This document shows positions 18,570 to 26,572 of a DNA stretch of 64,000 nt, piece after piece (the first letter of the stretch is position 1; every line of letters begins with the position of its first letter). Below the pieces are notes generated by a model. The model searched no databases, had not been told where the DNA came from, and saw nothing but the letters and a program-made list of their open reading frames with translations. The stretch lies in NCBI RefSeq assembly GCF_033406955.1, contig NZ_CP137734.1, forward strand, positions 5,208,001 to 5,272,000, written 5' to 3'. The position numbers and the translations under genes are program-made. The DNA is from Streptomyces violaceoruber. Its GTDB lineage: Bacteria > Actinomycetota > Actinomycetes > Streptomycetales > Streptomycetaceae.

Positions 18570-19451
18570 ATGACGAAGAAGACGCGCATCCGTGTCGCGC
18601 GCATAGCGGCCGGCGCCGTGATCGCGGCCGGTGCCTCCCTGACCGCCGCGGGCGCCGCCTCGGCGCTCGACATCGGCGTGAGCGCCAGCGCCGACGACCA
18701 GGGTCTCGGCCTCGGCGTAAGCGTCCAGGGCGGCGAGGAGGACGGCGGCCTGACCGAGGGCTCCAGTGTCGGCGTGACCGAGGGCACCTCGCAGGGCACG
18801 TCCGAGGGGACCTCGGAGGGCACGTCCGAGGGCACTTCGGTCGGCACCTCGGAAGGGACGTCCGAGGGCACCTCCGAGGGGACCTCGGTCGGCACGTCCG
18901 AGGGCACTTCCGTGGGCACCTCGGAAGGGACGTCCGAGGGCACCTCCACCGGCACGTCCGAGGGTGGTGACAACGGCGGCACCGGCGACAACGGTGGCAA
19001 CGGCGACAATGGTGGCGCCGGTGACAACGGCGGCAACGGCAACGGCGGCAACGGTGACAATGGCGGTTCCGGCGACAACGGCGGGAACGGCAACGGCGGC
19101 AACGGTGACAACGGCGGTTCCGGCGACAACGGCGGAAACGGCAACGGCAACGGCGGGAACGGCAACGGCAACGGTGGAAACACCGGCGGCACTGGTGGCG
19201 GCGACAACACCACCCCCGACGGCGGCGGCAACGACAACGTCGCTCAGGAGGAGGGTTCCTCCGCGCTGACCGACACCGGTGAAGAGGCCCAGGCCTCCGA
19301 CACCGCCGCTCAGGGCAACGGTGAGGAGCTCGCCGAGACCGGCGCCGCGGAGACCACGTTCCTGCTGGTCGGCGCCGCGACGATGATCGCCGGCGGCATC
19401 GGCTTCCGCTTCCTGCCGCGCCTGATGAACGGCCGCGGGGCAGCTGCCTGA
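18570..19451 (+). CDS. sortase-anchored (LAETG) repeat-rich surface protein
   Basis: 293 aa from ATG at 18570 behind GGGGGT; an in-frame ATG at 18495 would add a non-signal-like extension. The signal peptide is TKKTRIRVARIAAG, then AVIAAGASLTAAGAASA. The mature region starts with ALDIGVSASADDQGLGLGV. About 15 EGTS-type tetrapeptide repeats follow, then a long Gly/Asn/Asp region built from GDNGG and GNGNGG units. The C-terminus has LAETG, a hydrophobic span (FLLVGAATMIAGGIGFRF) and Arg-containing tail, the sorting signal of class E sortases (LAxTG). It is predicted to be covalently wall-linked. No sortase gene is in the window. The biological role is unknown. Confidence 0.85.
   Translation: MTKKTRIRVARIAAGAVIAAGASLTAAGAASALDIGVSASADDQGLGLGVSVQGGEEDGGLTEGSSVGVTEGTSQGTSEGTSEGTSEGTSVGTSEGTSEGTSEGTSVGTSEGTSVGTSEGTSEGTSTGTSEGGDNGGTGDNGGNGDNGGAGDNGGNGNGGNGDNGGSGDNGGNGNGGNGDNGGSGDNGGNGNGNGGNGNGNGGNTGGTGGGDNTTPDGGGNDNVAQEEGSSALTDTGEEAQASDTAAQGNGEELAETGAAETTFLLVGAATMIAGGIGFRFLPRLMNGRGAAA
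18780..19180 (+). repeat. in-gene tandem repeats (EGTS and GDNGG units)
   Basis: Twelve-base units related to GAGGGCACCTCG encode EGTS or VGTS up to about 18965. They are followed by 9-15-base units encoding GDNGG and GNGG. The units keep reading frame, so copy-number changes would alter protein length without truncation. Confidence 0.85.
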
Positions 19452-19495
19452 CGGTAGCCCTCCGCGTACGCACCGCGCACGCAGAACAGGCAGAA

Positions 19496-19531
19496 GGAGG
19501 GGCCCGGAGCGACATCGCTCCGGGCCCCTCC
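19496..19531. terminator. bidirectional hairpin between convergent genes
   Basis: A perfect 16-bp stem (19496-19511 with 19516-19531, loop ACAT) lies between the plus-strand surface-protein gene and the minus-strand small membrane gene. It can serve both. Confidence 0.85.
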
Positions 19532-19608
19532 CGCGTCTTCCGCCACTCTCCGTGCCCGCGTCCGCGCCCGTCCGTGTCCTGGCGGCCCTCAGGGCCCCTC
19601 CAGGGCCG

Positions 19609-19803
19609 TCAGACGGTCTGGTGGGCCAGCAGGGCCACCGCGGCGATCAGCACCGCCAGCAGCGCGATCAGCGTCGTCGGATTCAGCCCCGCGAAGAAGT
19701 TGCTCTCCTGCTGCAGCCGCTCGCGGTTGGCCCGGCAGACCGGGCACCTGCCCTCACTCACGGGCGCAGCGCAGTTCGCGCACACCAACCGGTCGTACGT
19801 CAT
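19609..19803 (-). CDS. small zinc-ribbon membrane protein
   Basis: 64 aa. The N-terminal half has two Cys pairs, CANCAAPV and CPVCRAN, an arrangement typical of a rubredoxin-like zinc ribbon. A helix QQESNFFAGLNP and one transmembrane span (LIALLAVLIAAVALLAH) follow to the C-terminus. It is divergent from ftsE across a 213-nt gap. No specific function is known to me; a membrane-tethered metal-binding adaptor is a guess. ATG at 19803 is clear. Confidence 0.75.
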   Translation of the reverse strand: MTYDRLVCANCAAPVSEGRCPVCRANRERLQQESNFFAGLNPTTLIALLAVLIAAVALLAHQTV

Positions 19804-19974
19804 GCGCTCACCCTCCTTGCCGCCGGCTCACTCTCGACAACGCCCGCGACGACGCGAACGTTCCCCTCCCACTGTGCCAGGTTCCGAAGGGCCCCGCGCG
19901 CCCTCCCGTGGGGACAAAACGCGCAACTGATACGCAACCCCGACCGGTGACTGCGGTCGGCTCCCCGGTTCGCG

Positions 19975-19980
19975 TATGGT
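19975..19980 (+). promoter_or_regulatory. possible -10 element for ftsEX
   Basis: TATGGT lies 36 nt upstream of the ftsE GTG, in the divergent region 19804-20016. The -35 position is not convincing. Confidence 0.3.
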
Positions 19981-20016
19981 CACGCACATCTACCCCCGGC
20001 GACCCGTGGTGCATCC

Positions 20017-20706
20017 GTGATCCGATTCGACAACGTCTCCAAGGTCTACCCCAAACAGAGCCACCCAGCCCTCAGGGACGTCTCCCTGGAGGTCGAGAAG
20101 GGCGAGTTCGTCTTCCTCGTGGGGTCCTCCGGCTCCGGAAAGTCCACCTTCCTGCGACTGATCCTCCGCGAGGAGCGGTGCAGCCACGGACAGGTGCACG
20201 TCCTCGGGAAGGACCTCGCCCGCCTGTCCAACTGGAAGGTGCCGCAGATGCGGCGCCAGCTGGGGACGGTGTTCCAGGACTTCCGCCTGCTGCCGAACAA
20301 GACGGTCGGCGAGAACGTCGCCTTCGCCCAGGAGGTCATCGGCAAGTCCCGCGGCGAGATCCGCAAGTCCGTACCGCAGGTCCTCGACCTCGTCGGACTC
20401 GGCGGCAAGGAGGACCGCAGGCCCGGCGAGCTGTCCGGCGGTGAGCAGCAGCGCGTCGCCATCGCGCGCGCCTTCGTCAACCGGCCCAAGCTGCTGATCG
20501 CCGACGAGCCCACGGGCAACCTCGACCCGCAGACCTCGGTCGGCATCATGAAGCTGCTCGACCGGATCAACCGGACGGGCACCACCGTGGTGATGGCCAC
20601 GCACGACCAGAACATCGTGGACCAGATGCGCAAGCGCGTCATCGAGCTGGAGAAGGGCCGCCTCGTCCGGGACCAGGCACGCGGTGTCTACGGCTACCAG
20701 CACTGA
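20017..20706 (+). CDS. ftsE: cell-division ATP-binding protein FtsE
   Basis: 229 aa from GTG at 20017, with a typical FtsE beginning MIRFDNVSKVYPKQSHPAL. Walker A is GSSGSGKSTF, the ABC signature is LSGGEQQRVAIARA, and Walker B is LLIADEPTGNLDP. FtsE dimers bind FtsX at the membrane and use ATP to control peptidoglycan hydrolases at the septum (family knowledge). ftsX follows after 43 nt on the same strand. The ribosome site is weak, so translation may rely on a structured or short leader. Confidence 0.97.
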   Translation: MIRFDNVSKVYPKQSHPALRDVSLEVEKGEFVFLVGSSGSGKSTFLRLILREERCSHGQVHVLGKDLARLSNWKVPQMRRQLGTVFQDFRLLPNKTVGENVAFAQEVIGKSRGEIRKSVPQVLDLVGLGGKEDRRPGELSGGEQQRVAIARAFVNRPKLLIADEPTGNLDPQTSVGIMKLLDRINRTGTTVVMATHDQNIVDQMRKRVIELEKGRLVRDQARGVYGYQH

Positions 20707-20749
20707 CGAGCCACAGACGACGAGGAACGGAAAGGCTTAACGAGACGCC

Positions 20750-21667
20750 ATGCGCGCCCAGTTCGTAGTCTCGGAGATCGGAGTCGGTCTTCGCCGCAAT
20801 CTGACGATGACCTTCGCGGTCATCGTCTCGGTCGCCCTGTCCCTGGCCCTGTTCGGCGGTTCGCTGCTGATGAGCGACCAGGTCAACAACATGAAGGGCT
20901 ACTGGTACGACAAGGTCAACGTCTCGGTCTTCCTCTGCAACAAGAGCGACGCCGAGTCCGACCCCAACTGCGCCAAGGGCGCGGTGACCGAGGACCAGAA
21001 GAAGCAGATCATGTCCGACCTCGACGAGATGGCCGTCGTCGAGAAGGTGACGTACGAGTCGCAGGACGAGGCGTACAAGCACTACAAGGAGCAGTTCGGC
21101 GACTCCCCGCTGGCCAGCTCCCTCACGCCGGACCAGATGCAGGAGTCGTACCGGATCAAGCTGCAGGACCCGGAGAAGTACCAGGTCATCGCGACCGCCT
21201 TCGACGGCCGGGACGGCGTGCAGTCCGTGCAGGACCAGAAGGGCATCCTGGACAACCTCTTCGGCCTGCTCAACGGCATGAACTGGGCCGCCCGCGCGGT
21301 GATGGCCCTGATGCTCGTGGTCGCCCTGATGCTGATCGTCAACACCGTCCGCGTCTCGGCGTTCAGCCGGCGCCGCGAGACCGGCATCATGCGCCTCGTC
21401 GGCGCGTCGGGCTTCTACATCCAGGCGCCGTTCATCATGGAGGCGGCCGTCGCCGGTCTCATCGGCGGTGGTGTCGCCTGCGGATTCCTGGTGATCGCCA
21501 GGTACTTCATCATCGATCACGGACTCGCGCTGTCCGAGAAGCTGAACCTGATCAACTTCATCGGCTGGGACGCCGTCCTGACGAAGCTGCCGCTCATCCT
21601 GGCCACGAGCCTGCTGATGCCCGCGTTGGCCGCGTTCTTCGCGTTGCGCAAGTACCTGAAGGTGTGA
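20750..21667 (+). CDS. ftsX: cell-division permease-like protein FtsX
   Basis: 305 aa. The N-terminal MRAQFVVSEIGVGLRRNLTM precedes span 1 (VIVSVALSLALFGGSLL). A large extracytoplasmic domain (about 50-175) then carries two Cys residues (SVFLCNKSD and DPNCAKGAV) that could form a disulfide. Spans 2-4 are near 185-207, 235-258 and 280-300. This 4-span topology with an outer domain that contacts hydrolase activators is diagnostic for FtsX. It forms a complex with FtsE encoded just upstream. Confidence 0.97.
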   Translation: MRAQFVVSEIGVGLRRNLTMTFAVIVSVALSLALFGGSLLMSDQVNNMKGYWYDKVNVSVFLCNKSDAESDPNCAKGAVTEDQKKQIMSDLDEMAVVEKVTYESQDEAYKHYKEQFGDSPLASSLTPDQMQESYRIKLQDPEKYQVIATAFDGRDGVQSVQDQKGILDNLFGLLNGMNWAARAVMALMLVVALMLIVNTVRVSAFSRRRETGIMRLVGASGFYIQAPFIMEAAVAGLIGGGVACGFLVIARYFIIDHGLALSEKLNLINFIGWDAVLTKLPLILATSLLMPALAAFFALRKYLKV

Positions 21668-21678
21668 CACATACCAAG

Positions 21679-21710
21679 AGGGCCGTGCGGTCGAGGGACC
21701 GTGCGGCCCT
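21679..21710 (+). terminator. ftsX terminator hairpin
   Basis: A 14-bp stem with two G-U pairs (21679-21692 with 21697-21710, loop GAGG) starts 12 nt after the ftsX stop. It ends just ahead of the next gene's promoter. Confidence 0.7.
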
Positions 21711-21722
21711 CACGCGTTGTCC

Positions 21723-21728
21723 TAGACT
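21723..21728 (+). promoter_or_regulatory. -10 element TAGACT for the leaderless S41 protease gene
   Basis: TAGACT ends 7 nt before the ATG at 21736 with no ribosome-binding site between. This predicts a leaderless transcript that is independent of ftsEX. Confidence 0.45.
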
Positions 21729-21735
21729 CACCGGC

Positions 21736-22923
21736 ATGTCAGGCCGTGACCTGTTCTGTCAGCCCCGCCGCGTACGCCACGGGGCCGCCCTGACCTTGGT
21801 GTTCGCGAGCGTGCTCGTCGCGGGCGCGGCCTCGGGCTCGCTGCCCGGGACGGACCGGAAGTCCGAGCCCGGCACCGCCCGTTCGGCCGCCCCGGCCGGT
21901 CAACAGGCCCGCCACGACGACGTCGCCCGCGCGGCGGCCGAGGCCATGGCCGACGGCAAGTCCCCCGTGGAGGCCGCCGAACGCGCGGTCAGCCGCAGCG
22001 GGGACCGCTGGGGCGCCGTCTACTCCGAGGGCGAGTACGAGGAGTTGGAGGACGCCCTCGACGGCCGGTACACCGGCGTCGGGCTCTCCGCGCGCCGCGA
22101 GCGCGACGGCCGCATCGAGGTGACCCGGGTGCGCTCCGGCTCGCCCGCCGCCGACGCCGGGATCCGGGAGGGCGACCGGCTGCGCAGTGTCGACGGCGAG
22201 CGGGTGGACGGGCGGCCCGTCACCGAGGTCGTCTCCATACTGCGCGGCGACGGCGAGCGGGAGCCCGCCGGCACTGCCGTCCGGCTGGGCCTGGAGCGCG
22301 GCACGCGCGCGTGGACCGAGACCGTACGCCGGGCCCGGCTGTCCACGGACCCCGTGACCGTCCGCACGCTCGCCGACGGCCTCACCGTCGTCAAGGTCAC
22401 CTCCTTCACCAAGGGCGTCGGCGAGCAGGTGCGCGAGGCCGTGGCCCGGGTGCCGTCCGGCGCCGGGGTCGTCCTCGACCTGCGCGGCAACTCCGGCGGC
22501 CTGGTCACCGAGGCCGTCACCGCCGCCTCCGCCTTCCTCGACGGCGGCCTGGTCGCCACGTACGACGTCGACGGCGACCAGCGGGCCCTGCACGCCGAAG
22601 CCGGCGGCGACACCACCAGACCGCTGGTCGCGCTCGTGGACGGCGGCACGATGAGCGCGGCCGAACTCCTCACCGGGGCCCTCCAGGACCGCGGCCGGGC
22701 GGTCGTCCTGGGCTCGCGCACCTTCGGCAAGGGCTCGGTGCAGATGCCGAGCCGGCTGCCCGGCGGCTCGGTGGCCGAGCTGACCGTCGGGCACTACCGC
22801 ACCCCCTCGGGCCGTGGCGTGGACGGCACGGGCATCACGCCCGACCTGGAGGTCGACCCGGCGGACCCGGGCGCCCTCGCGCGGGCCCGGACGGTGCTGA
22901 GCGGGCTCGGGCCGACCGCGTAA
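21736..22923 (+). CDS. S41 family C-terminal processing peptidase
   Basis: 395 aa from ATG at 21736. An N-terminal signal or anchor (HGAALTLVFASVLVAGAASG) exports it. A PDZ domain (about 110-195) has the TGVGLSARRERDGRIEV start and GIREGDRLRSVDG. The S41 core contains VVLDLRGNSGGL, the nucleophile Ser in DGGTMSAAELLTG and the general base Lys in TFGKGSVQ. It is therefore a Ser/Lys-dyad extracytoplasmic protease that cleaves C-termini of exported proteins. It lies between ftsX and smpB. Its substrate is unknown. The start choice rests on the leaderless -10 box. Confidence 0.93.
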   Translation: MSGRDLFCQPRRVRHGAALTLVFASVLVAGAASGSLPGTDRKSEPGTARSAAPAGQQARHDDVARAAAEAMADGKSPVEAAERAVSRSGDRWGAVYSEGEYEELEDALDGRYTGVGLSARRERDGRIEVTRVRSGSPAADAGIREGDRLRSVDGERVDGRPVTEVVSILRGDGEREPAGTAVRLGLERGTRAWTETVRRARLSTDPVTVRTLADGLTVVKVTSFTKGVGEQVREAVARVPSGAGVVLDLRGNSGGLVTEAVTAASAFLDGGLVATYDVDGDQRALHAEAGGDTTRPLVALVDGGTMSAAELLTGALQDRGRAVVLGSRTFGKGSVQMPSRLPGGSVAELTVGHYRTPSGRGVDGTGITPDLEVDPADPGALARARTVLSGLGPTA

Positions 22924-22969
22924 TCGGCTTTCCGCCAGGCCCCTCCGTAGTGCCAAAATGGACCGCACT

Positions 22970-23449
22970 ATGGCTAAGGAAAAAGGGCGCAAGCTGATCG
23001 CGCAGAACAAGAAGGCGCGGCACGACTACCAGATCCTCGACACCTACGAGGCCGGCCTCGTGCTGTCCGGTACCGAGGTGAAGTCGCTGCGCCAGGGGCG
23101 GGCCTCGCTGGCCGACGGGTTCGTGCAGCTGGACGGCCACGAGGCGTGGCTGCACAACGTGCACGTGCCGGAGTACAGCCAGGGCACCTGGACCAACCAC
23201 AGCGCGCGGCGCAAGCGGAAGCTGCTGCTGCACCGGGTGGAGATCGACAAGCTGGAGTCGAAGTCCCAGGAGACCGGTCACACGATCGTGCCCCTGGCGC
23301 TCTACTTCAAGGACGGGCGGGCCAAGGTCGAGATCGCGCTGGCGCGCGGCAAGAAGGAGTACGACAAGCGGCAGACCCTCCGGGAGAAGCAGGACCGGCG
23401 CGAGGCGGAGCGGACGATCTCCGCGATCAAGCGCAAGCAGCGGGCCTGA
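22970..23449 (+). CDS. smpB: SsrA-binding protein SmpB
   Basis: 159 aa. SmpB binds the tRNA-like domain of tmRNA and carries it to stalled ribosomes. Diagnostic segments are IAQNKKARHDYQILDTYEAG, LSGTEVKSLRQG and the basic C-terminal tail RREAERTISAIKRKQRA. I chose ATG at 22970, not 22958, because a CAAAAT -10-like element at 22954-22959 would put the transcription start downstream of the earlier ATG. The partner RNA ssrA is encoded 113 nt downstream. Confidence 0.97.
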   Translation: MAKEKGRKLIAQNKKARHDYQILDTYEAGLVLSGTEVKSLRQGRASLADGFVQLDGHEAWLHNVHVPEYSQGTWTNHSARRKRKLLLHRVEIDKLESKSQETGHTIVPLALYFKDGRAKVEIALARGKKEYDKRQTLREKQDRREAERTISAIKRKQRA

Positions 23450-23497
23450 CGCCGCCCGCCGCCGGGAATAGGCTGGCACGCGTCCGTGTTGGTCACG

Positions 23498-23503
23498 TAC
23501 GAT
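23498..23503 (+). promoter_or_regulatory. -10 element TACGAT of ssrA
   Basis: TACGAT lies about 60 nt upstream of the mature tmRNA 5' end. The intervening leader would be removed by RNase P. The -35 position has no clear match. Confidence 0.45.
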
Positions 23504-23562
23504 GGCACCTGCACCCCACAGAGGGTGTGAGCCCCTCTTCGGAGGACTTGAAAAATCAACAT

Positions 23563-23958
23563 GGGGATGATCGGTTTCGACAGCGGCTGTCGAAGCAGGG
23601 GAAGCGTGTCGAGGAAGCGGCCATGATCTCGTAAACCACAGGCCGAAAAAATAATCGCCAACACCAAGCGCGATTCCTCCCAGCAGGCCTTCGCCCTCGC
23701 TGCCTGATCTCAGGTAGCGAAGCGAGCCTCCTACTAAGGGAGTGTCAGCCCGGGGCTGTTCCCGACCCGGATCCTGGCATCAGCTAGGGGACTAAACCTT
23801 GATCCCGGTCACGGGGCGAAGAGGGAAACCAAACAGTGACTGGGCCCGTCGGAGACTTGTCCGCGTGATCTCCGGGGCCGAGAAAATCGAAGCGGACTGC
23901 ACACGGAGAAGCCCTGATTCCGCACCGTTGGACGCGGGTTCGATTCCCGCCATCTCCA
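23563..23958 (+). ncRNA. ssrA: transfer-messenger RNA (tmRNA)
   Basis: The 5' end GGGGATG pairs with CATCTCC at the 3' end, with discriminator A at 23958 and CCA not encoded. The 5' element continues as the typical ATCGGTTTCGAC and the 3' T-arm reads GGGTTCGATTCCCGC. The tag reading frame (23657-23707) starts with resume codon GCC and encodes ANTKRDSSQQAFALAA, then TGA, the known Streptomyces tag. It acts with SmpB to rescue stalled ribosomes and mark the nascent protein for proteolysis. Confidence 0.97.
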
Positions 23959-23962
23959 CGAG

Positions 23963-24018
23963 GTCGAGGGCGGCGTGTGCTCGCGTAAGCGCGAGCACAC
24001 GCCGCCCTCGACGTTTTT
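23963..24018 (+). terminator. ssrA rho-independent terminator
   Basis: A perfect 23-bp stem (23963-23985 with 23990-24012, loop TAAG) is followed by GTTTTT. It starts 4 nt after the tmRNA 3' end. It is the strongest terminator in the window. Confidence 0.95.
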
Positions 24019-24064
24019 GCGCGGCTTCGCCGCGGGGCGCGAGGGCTCTGCCACCCGCACCCCC

Positions 24065-25360
24065 TCACCGGGTCCGTCTGGCCGGCAGCAGGGTCAGGAG
24101 GAGGGCCGTCGCGGCCGCCGTGACCGGGATGCCGTAGGCGGCGGTGGGGGAGACGTGTTCCACCGTCCAGCCGCCCGCCGCACTGCCGCAGGCGATGCCG
24201 CCGAGGAGGCCGGTCACCGCGAGGGTCATGCCCTCGTTCAGGCGGCCTTCCGGGGTGCGGTGCTGGACCAGCGTCATCGTGGTGACCATCGTCGGAGCCG
24301 TCGCCATCCCGCCGATCAGCAGGGTGAGTGCCAGCAAGGGCAGGGAGCCGCTGAGAGAGGCCGCGAGCAGCGGCAGGGTGAGCAGGGCCGTCATCGCGGC
24401 CACGCACCACGGCAGCCGGTGCTCGGGCGGCCCGGCGGGCCTGATCGCGCCGTAGAGCAGACCCGCCGCGCAGGAACCGGCCGCCTGCAACGCGAGGACC
24501 AGGCCGGCCGCCGCGCGGTGTCCCTGTGCGTCCGCGAACGCGATGGTGACGACCTCCATGGCGCCGAACACCCCGCCCATCGCCAGACACACCACCAGCA
24601 GCGACGGGATGCCCGGGGCCCGGAAGGGAGCCTTCGCCGTCGGCCGCGGGCGGGCCGGCGGCTCGGTCGCGCGCTGGGCGGTGAACAGCAGCATGCCGGT
24701 CACCAGCAGCACCACGCCCACCAGCGTGCCCGCCTCGGGGAACAGCGCGGTGCACAGGAACGCCGCGAGGACCGGCCCGAACATGTAGCAGAGCTCGTCC
24801 GTGGCCTGTTCGAAGGAGTTGGCGGTGTGCAGCGCGTCGGCGTCCCCCTCGAGCAGGTGGGCCCAGCGGGCGCGGGCCATGCCGCCGGTGTTGGGCGTCG
24901 TGGCGGTGGCGGCGTACGCGGCGAACAGCGTCCAGGCGGGTGCCCCGTGCCGCACGCACAGCAGCAGGGCGACCGAGCCCAGCGCGGCGAACAGGGTGGC
25001 GGGTACGGCCACCCGCGCCTGGCCGTACCGGTCCACGAGCCGCGCGGTCCACGGGGCGACCAGGGCCGTCGCCGCCAGCCCGGTCGCGGTGACGGCGCCG
25101 GCGAGGGCGTACGAGCCCCGGGTGCCGGCGATCATCACCACGGCGCTGACGCTGAACATGCCCATGGGCAGCCGGGCGGCGAGATTCCCGATCGTGAACG
25201 CCCGGGCACCGGGAGTGGACAGGAGTCGCCGGTACGGGCCGGGTGGCCGGCGCCGGACGCGGGGGCGGAAGTCGGCCGCGACCAGGGTGTCGGCGGTGAC
25301 GGCCAGGAGGGGGGAGGCCGGAGTGGGACGGGAGGGGTGCGCTGGGGTCGGCTGCGGCAT
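24065..25360 (-). CDS. MFS transporter
   Basis: 431 aa from ATG at 25360. About 12 hydrophobic spans are visible, beginning after a 50-residue cytoplasmic start at FTIGNLAARLPMGMFSVSAVV. The inter-span loop LVDRYGQARVAVPATLFAALG matches the MFS loop 2-3 motif. It resembles the drug/metabolite efflux branch without a diagnostic substrate motif. It is divergent from a LysR regulator with an 83-nt gap, a common arrangement for a transporter controlled by its neighbour. Substrate unknown. Confidence 0.88.
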   Translation of the reverse strand: MPQPTPAHPSRPTPASPLLAVTADTLVAADFRPRVRRRPPGPYRRLLSTPGARAFTIGNLAARLPMGMFSVSAVVMIAGTRGSYALAGAVTATGLAATALVAPWTARLVDRYGQARVAVPATLFAALGSVALLLCVRHGAPAWTLFAAYAATATTPNTGGMARARWAHLLEGDADALHTANSFEQATDELCYMFGPVLAAFLCTALFPEAGTLVGVVLLVTGMLLFTAQRATEPPARPRPTAKAPFRAPGIPSLLVVCLAMGGVFGAMEVVTIAFADAQGHRAAAGLVLALQAAGSCAAGLLYGAIRPAGPPEHRLPWCVAAMTALLTLPLLAASLSGSLPLLALTLLIGGMATAPTMVTTMTLVQHRTPEGRLNEGMTLAVTGLLGGIACGSAAGGWTVEHVSPTAAYGIPVTAAATALLLTLLPARRTR

Positions 25361-25431
25361 GGGTCCACCGTCGCCCGGCGACGAGATGGGGGTCCAACAC
25401 CTTCTCCGTGGCCATTCACGCACCGCCGTTG

Positions 25432-25437
25432 TAAGTT
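25432..25437 (+). promoter_or_regulatory. -10 element TAAGTT for leaderless LysR gene
   Basis: TAAGTT ends 6 nt before the ATG of the LysR gene. The 83-nt divergent gap is where the regulator would also bind to control the MFS gene. Confidence 0.4.
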
Positions 25438-25443
25438 CGCCGG

Positions 25444-26415
25444 ATGCCCGCACCCGCCCACCTCGACCCGCGGCTCCTGCGCGCCTTCGTCGCCGTCGCC
25501 GAGGAACTGCACTTCACCCGCGCCGCCGCCCGCCTCTACGTCGCCCAGCAGGCGCTCAGCAGGGACGTGCGGCGCCTGGAGCGGGAATTGGGCGCCGAGC
25601 TGTTCGTCCGCACCACCCGGCAGGTGACGCCGACGGCCGACGGCGAGCGGCTGCTGCCGTACGCCCGCCGGGTCCTCCAGGCCCAGGACGACCTGCTGGC
25701 CGCCTTCGGGCAGGCCCGCCCGCTGCTGGTCGACCTCAACTCCCCGGGCCTGGCCACCGGCCGCCTGGTCCTGGAGCGGGCCCGGTCGCTCGCGCCCGAG
25801 CAGGAGCTGATGGCGCGTTACGAGAGCGGACTGACCCACGCCGCCGGTGAACTGGTCGCGGGCCGCCTCGACGCCTCCTTCGGCCGGTTCGCGGGGCTGC
25901 CCGCGGCGCTGCGGGCGGGGCTCGGCCACCAGCCGGTGCGCCACGAGCCCATGGCGGTCGTCCTGCCCGAGGACCACCCGCTGGCCCGGCTGGAACGGGT
26001 GCCGCTCTCCGCTCTCGCCGGAGAGACCGTGTACGCCGGGGCCGGCAACCCGCGCACGCCGGAGTGGACCGACCTCGCGCACCGCCTGTTCGAGGGACGC
26101 GGCATCCATGTGGCGTCCCCCGTACCGCTGGCGGTCGGCGAGGAGGAGTTCCGGCGCATCATGGACAAGACGCGCAATCCCATCCTCGCCGTGGAGAGCT
26201 TTCCGGCCATGCCCTCGACCGTGGTGCGCCCGCTCGTCGACCCCGTGCCGCTCTCGCCGGTGTCGCTCGTCTGGCGAAAGGGACTGGTGCATCCCGCGCT
26301 CGACGCGCTGCGCCGGGCAGCCGTGCAGGTCGCGGCCGAAAACGGTTGGCTGGAGGCTCCCGGTGAGGGATGGATTCCGGCCGCCGACGCCGCTGTGATG
26401 TCCGTCCACAAGTGA
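25444..26415 (+). CDS. LysR-family transcriptional regulator
   Basis: 323 aa. The N-terminal winged helix-turn-helix is LDPRLLRAFVAVAEELHFTR, AAARLYVAQQALSRDVRRLE, the standard LysR signature. The C-terminal effector domain contains HEPMAVVLPEDHPLARLERV. It is transcribed divergently from the MFS gene, which it probably controls with an unknown small-molecule inducer. ATG at 25444 is preceded by TAAGTT only 6 nt away, suggesting a leaderless mRNA. Confidence 0.92.
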   Translation: MPAPAHLDPRLLRAFVAVAEELHFTRAAARLYVAQQALSRDVRRLERELGAELFVRTTRQVTPTADGERLLPYARRVLQAQDDLLAAFGQARPLLVDLNSPGLATGRLVLERARSLAPEQELMARYESGLTHAAGELVAGRLDASFGRFAGLPAALRAGLGHQPVRHEPMAVVLPEDHPLARLERVPLSALAGETVYAGAGNPRTPEWTDLAHRLFEGRGIHVASPVPLAVGEEEFRRIMDKTRNPILAVESFPAMPSTVVRPLVDPVPLSPVSLVWRKGLVHPALDALRRAAVQVAAENGWLEAPGEGWIPAADAAVMSVHK

Positions 26416-26572
26416 CACGCGGCAACCACACATCCTCCGCGTGCGCTACATTCTTTGCCTGAGCACGGTGTGATACAGGGGGCGCTCGAACCTGGTGGGG
26501 GCCGGTTCGGCCGACGAGTGCTCGGAGTCGTATGCGCACCCGGAAGTGTTCCGTGGGGGGAAGTGCGCGCGC

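Noticed and set aside
18780..19180. CRISPR-like regular repeats
   Set aside because: They are in-frame coding repeats of 9-15 bp inside a secreted protein gene.
22958..22972. Earlier smpB start (ATG at 22958)
   Set aside because: A -10-like element overlaps it, so a transcript would begin downstream. ATG at 22970 gives the usual MAKEKG start.
23563..24018. Integrative element at the ssrA 3' end, a common attachment site
   Set aside because: The tmRNA is followed directly by its own perfect terminator and a normal transporter gene, with no integrase or repeated att sequence.
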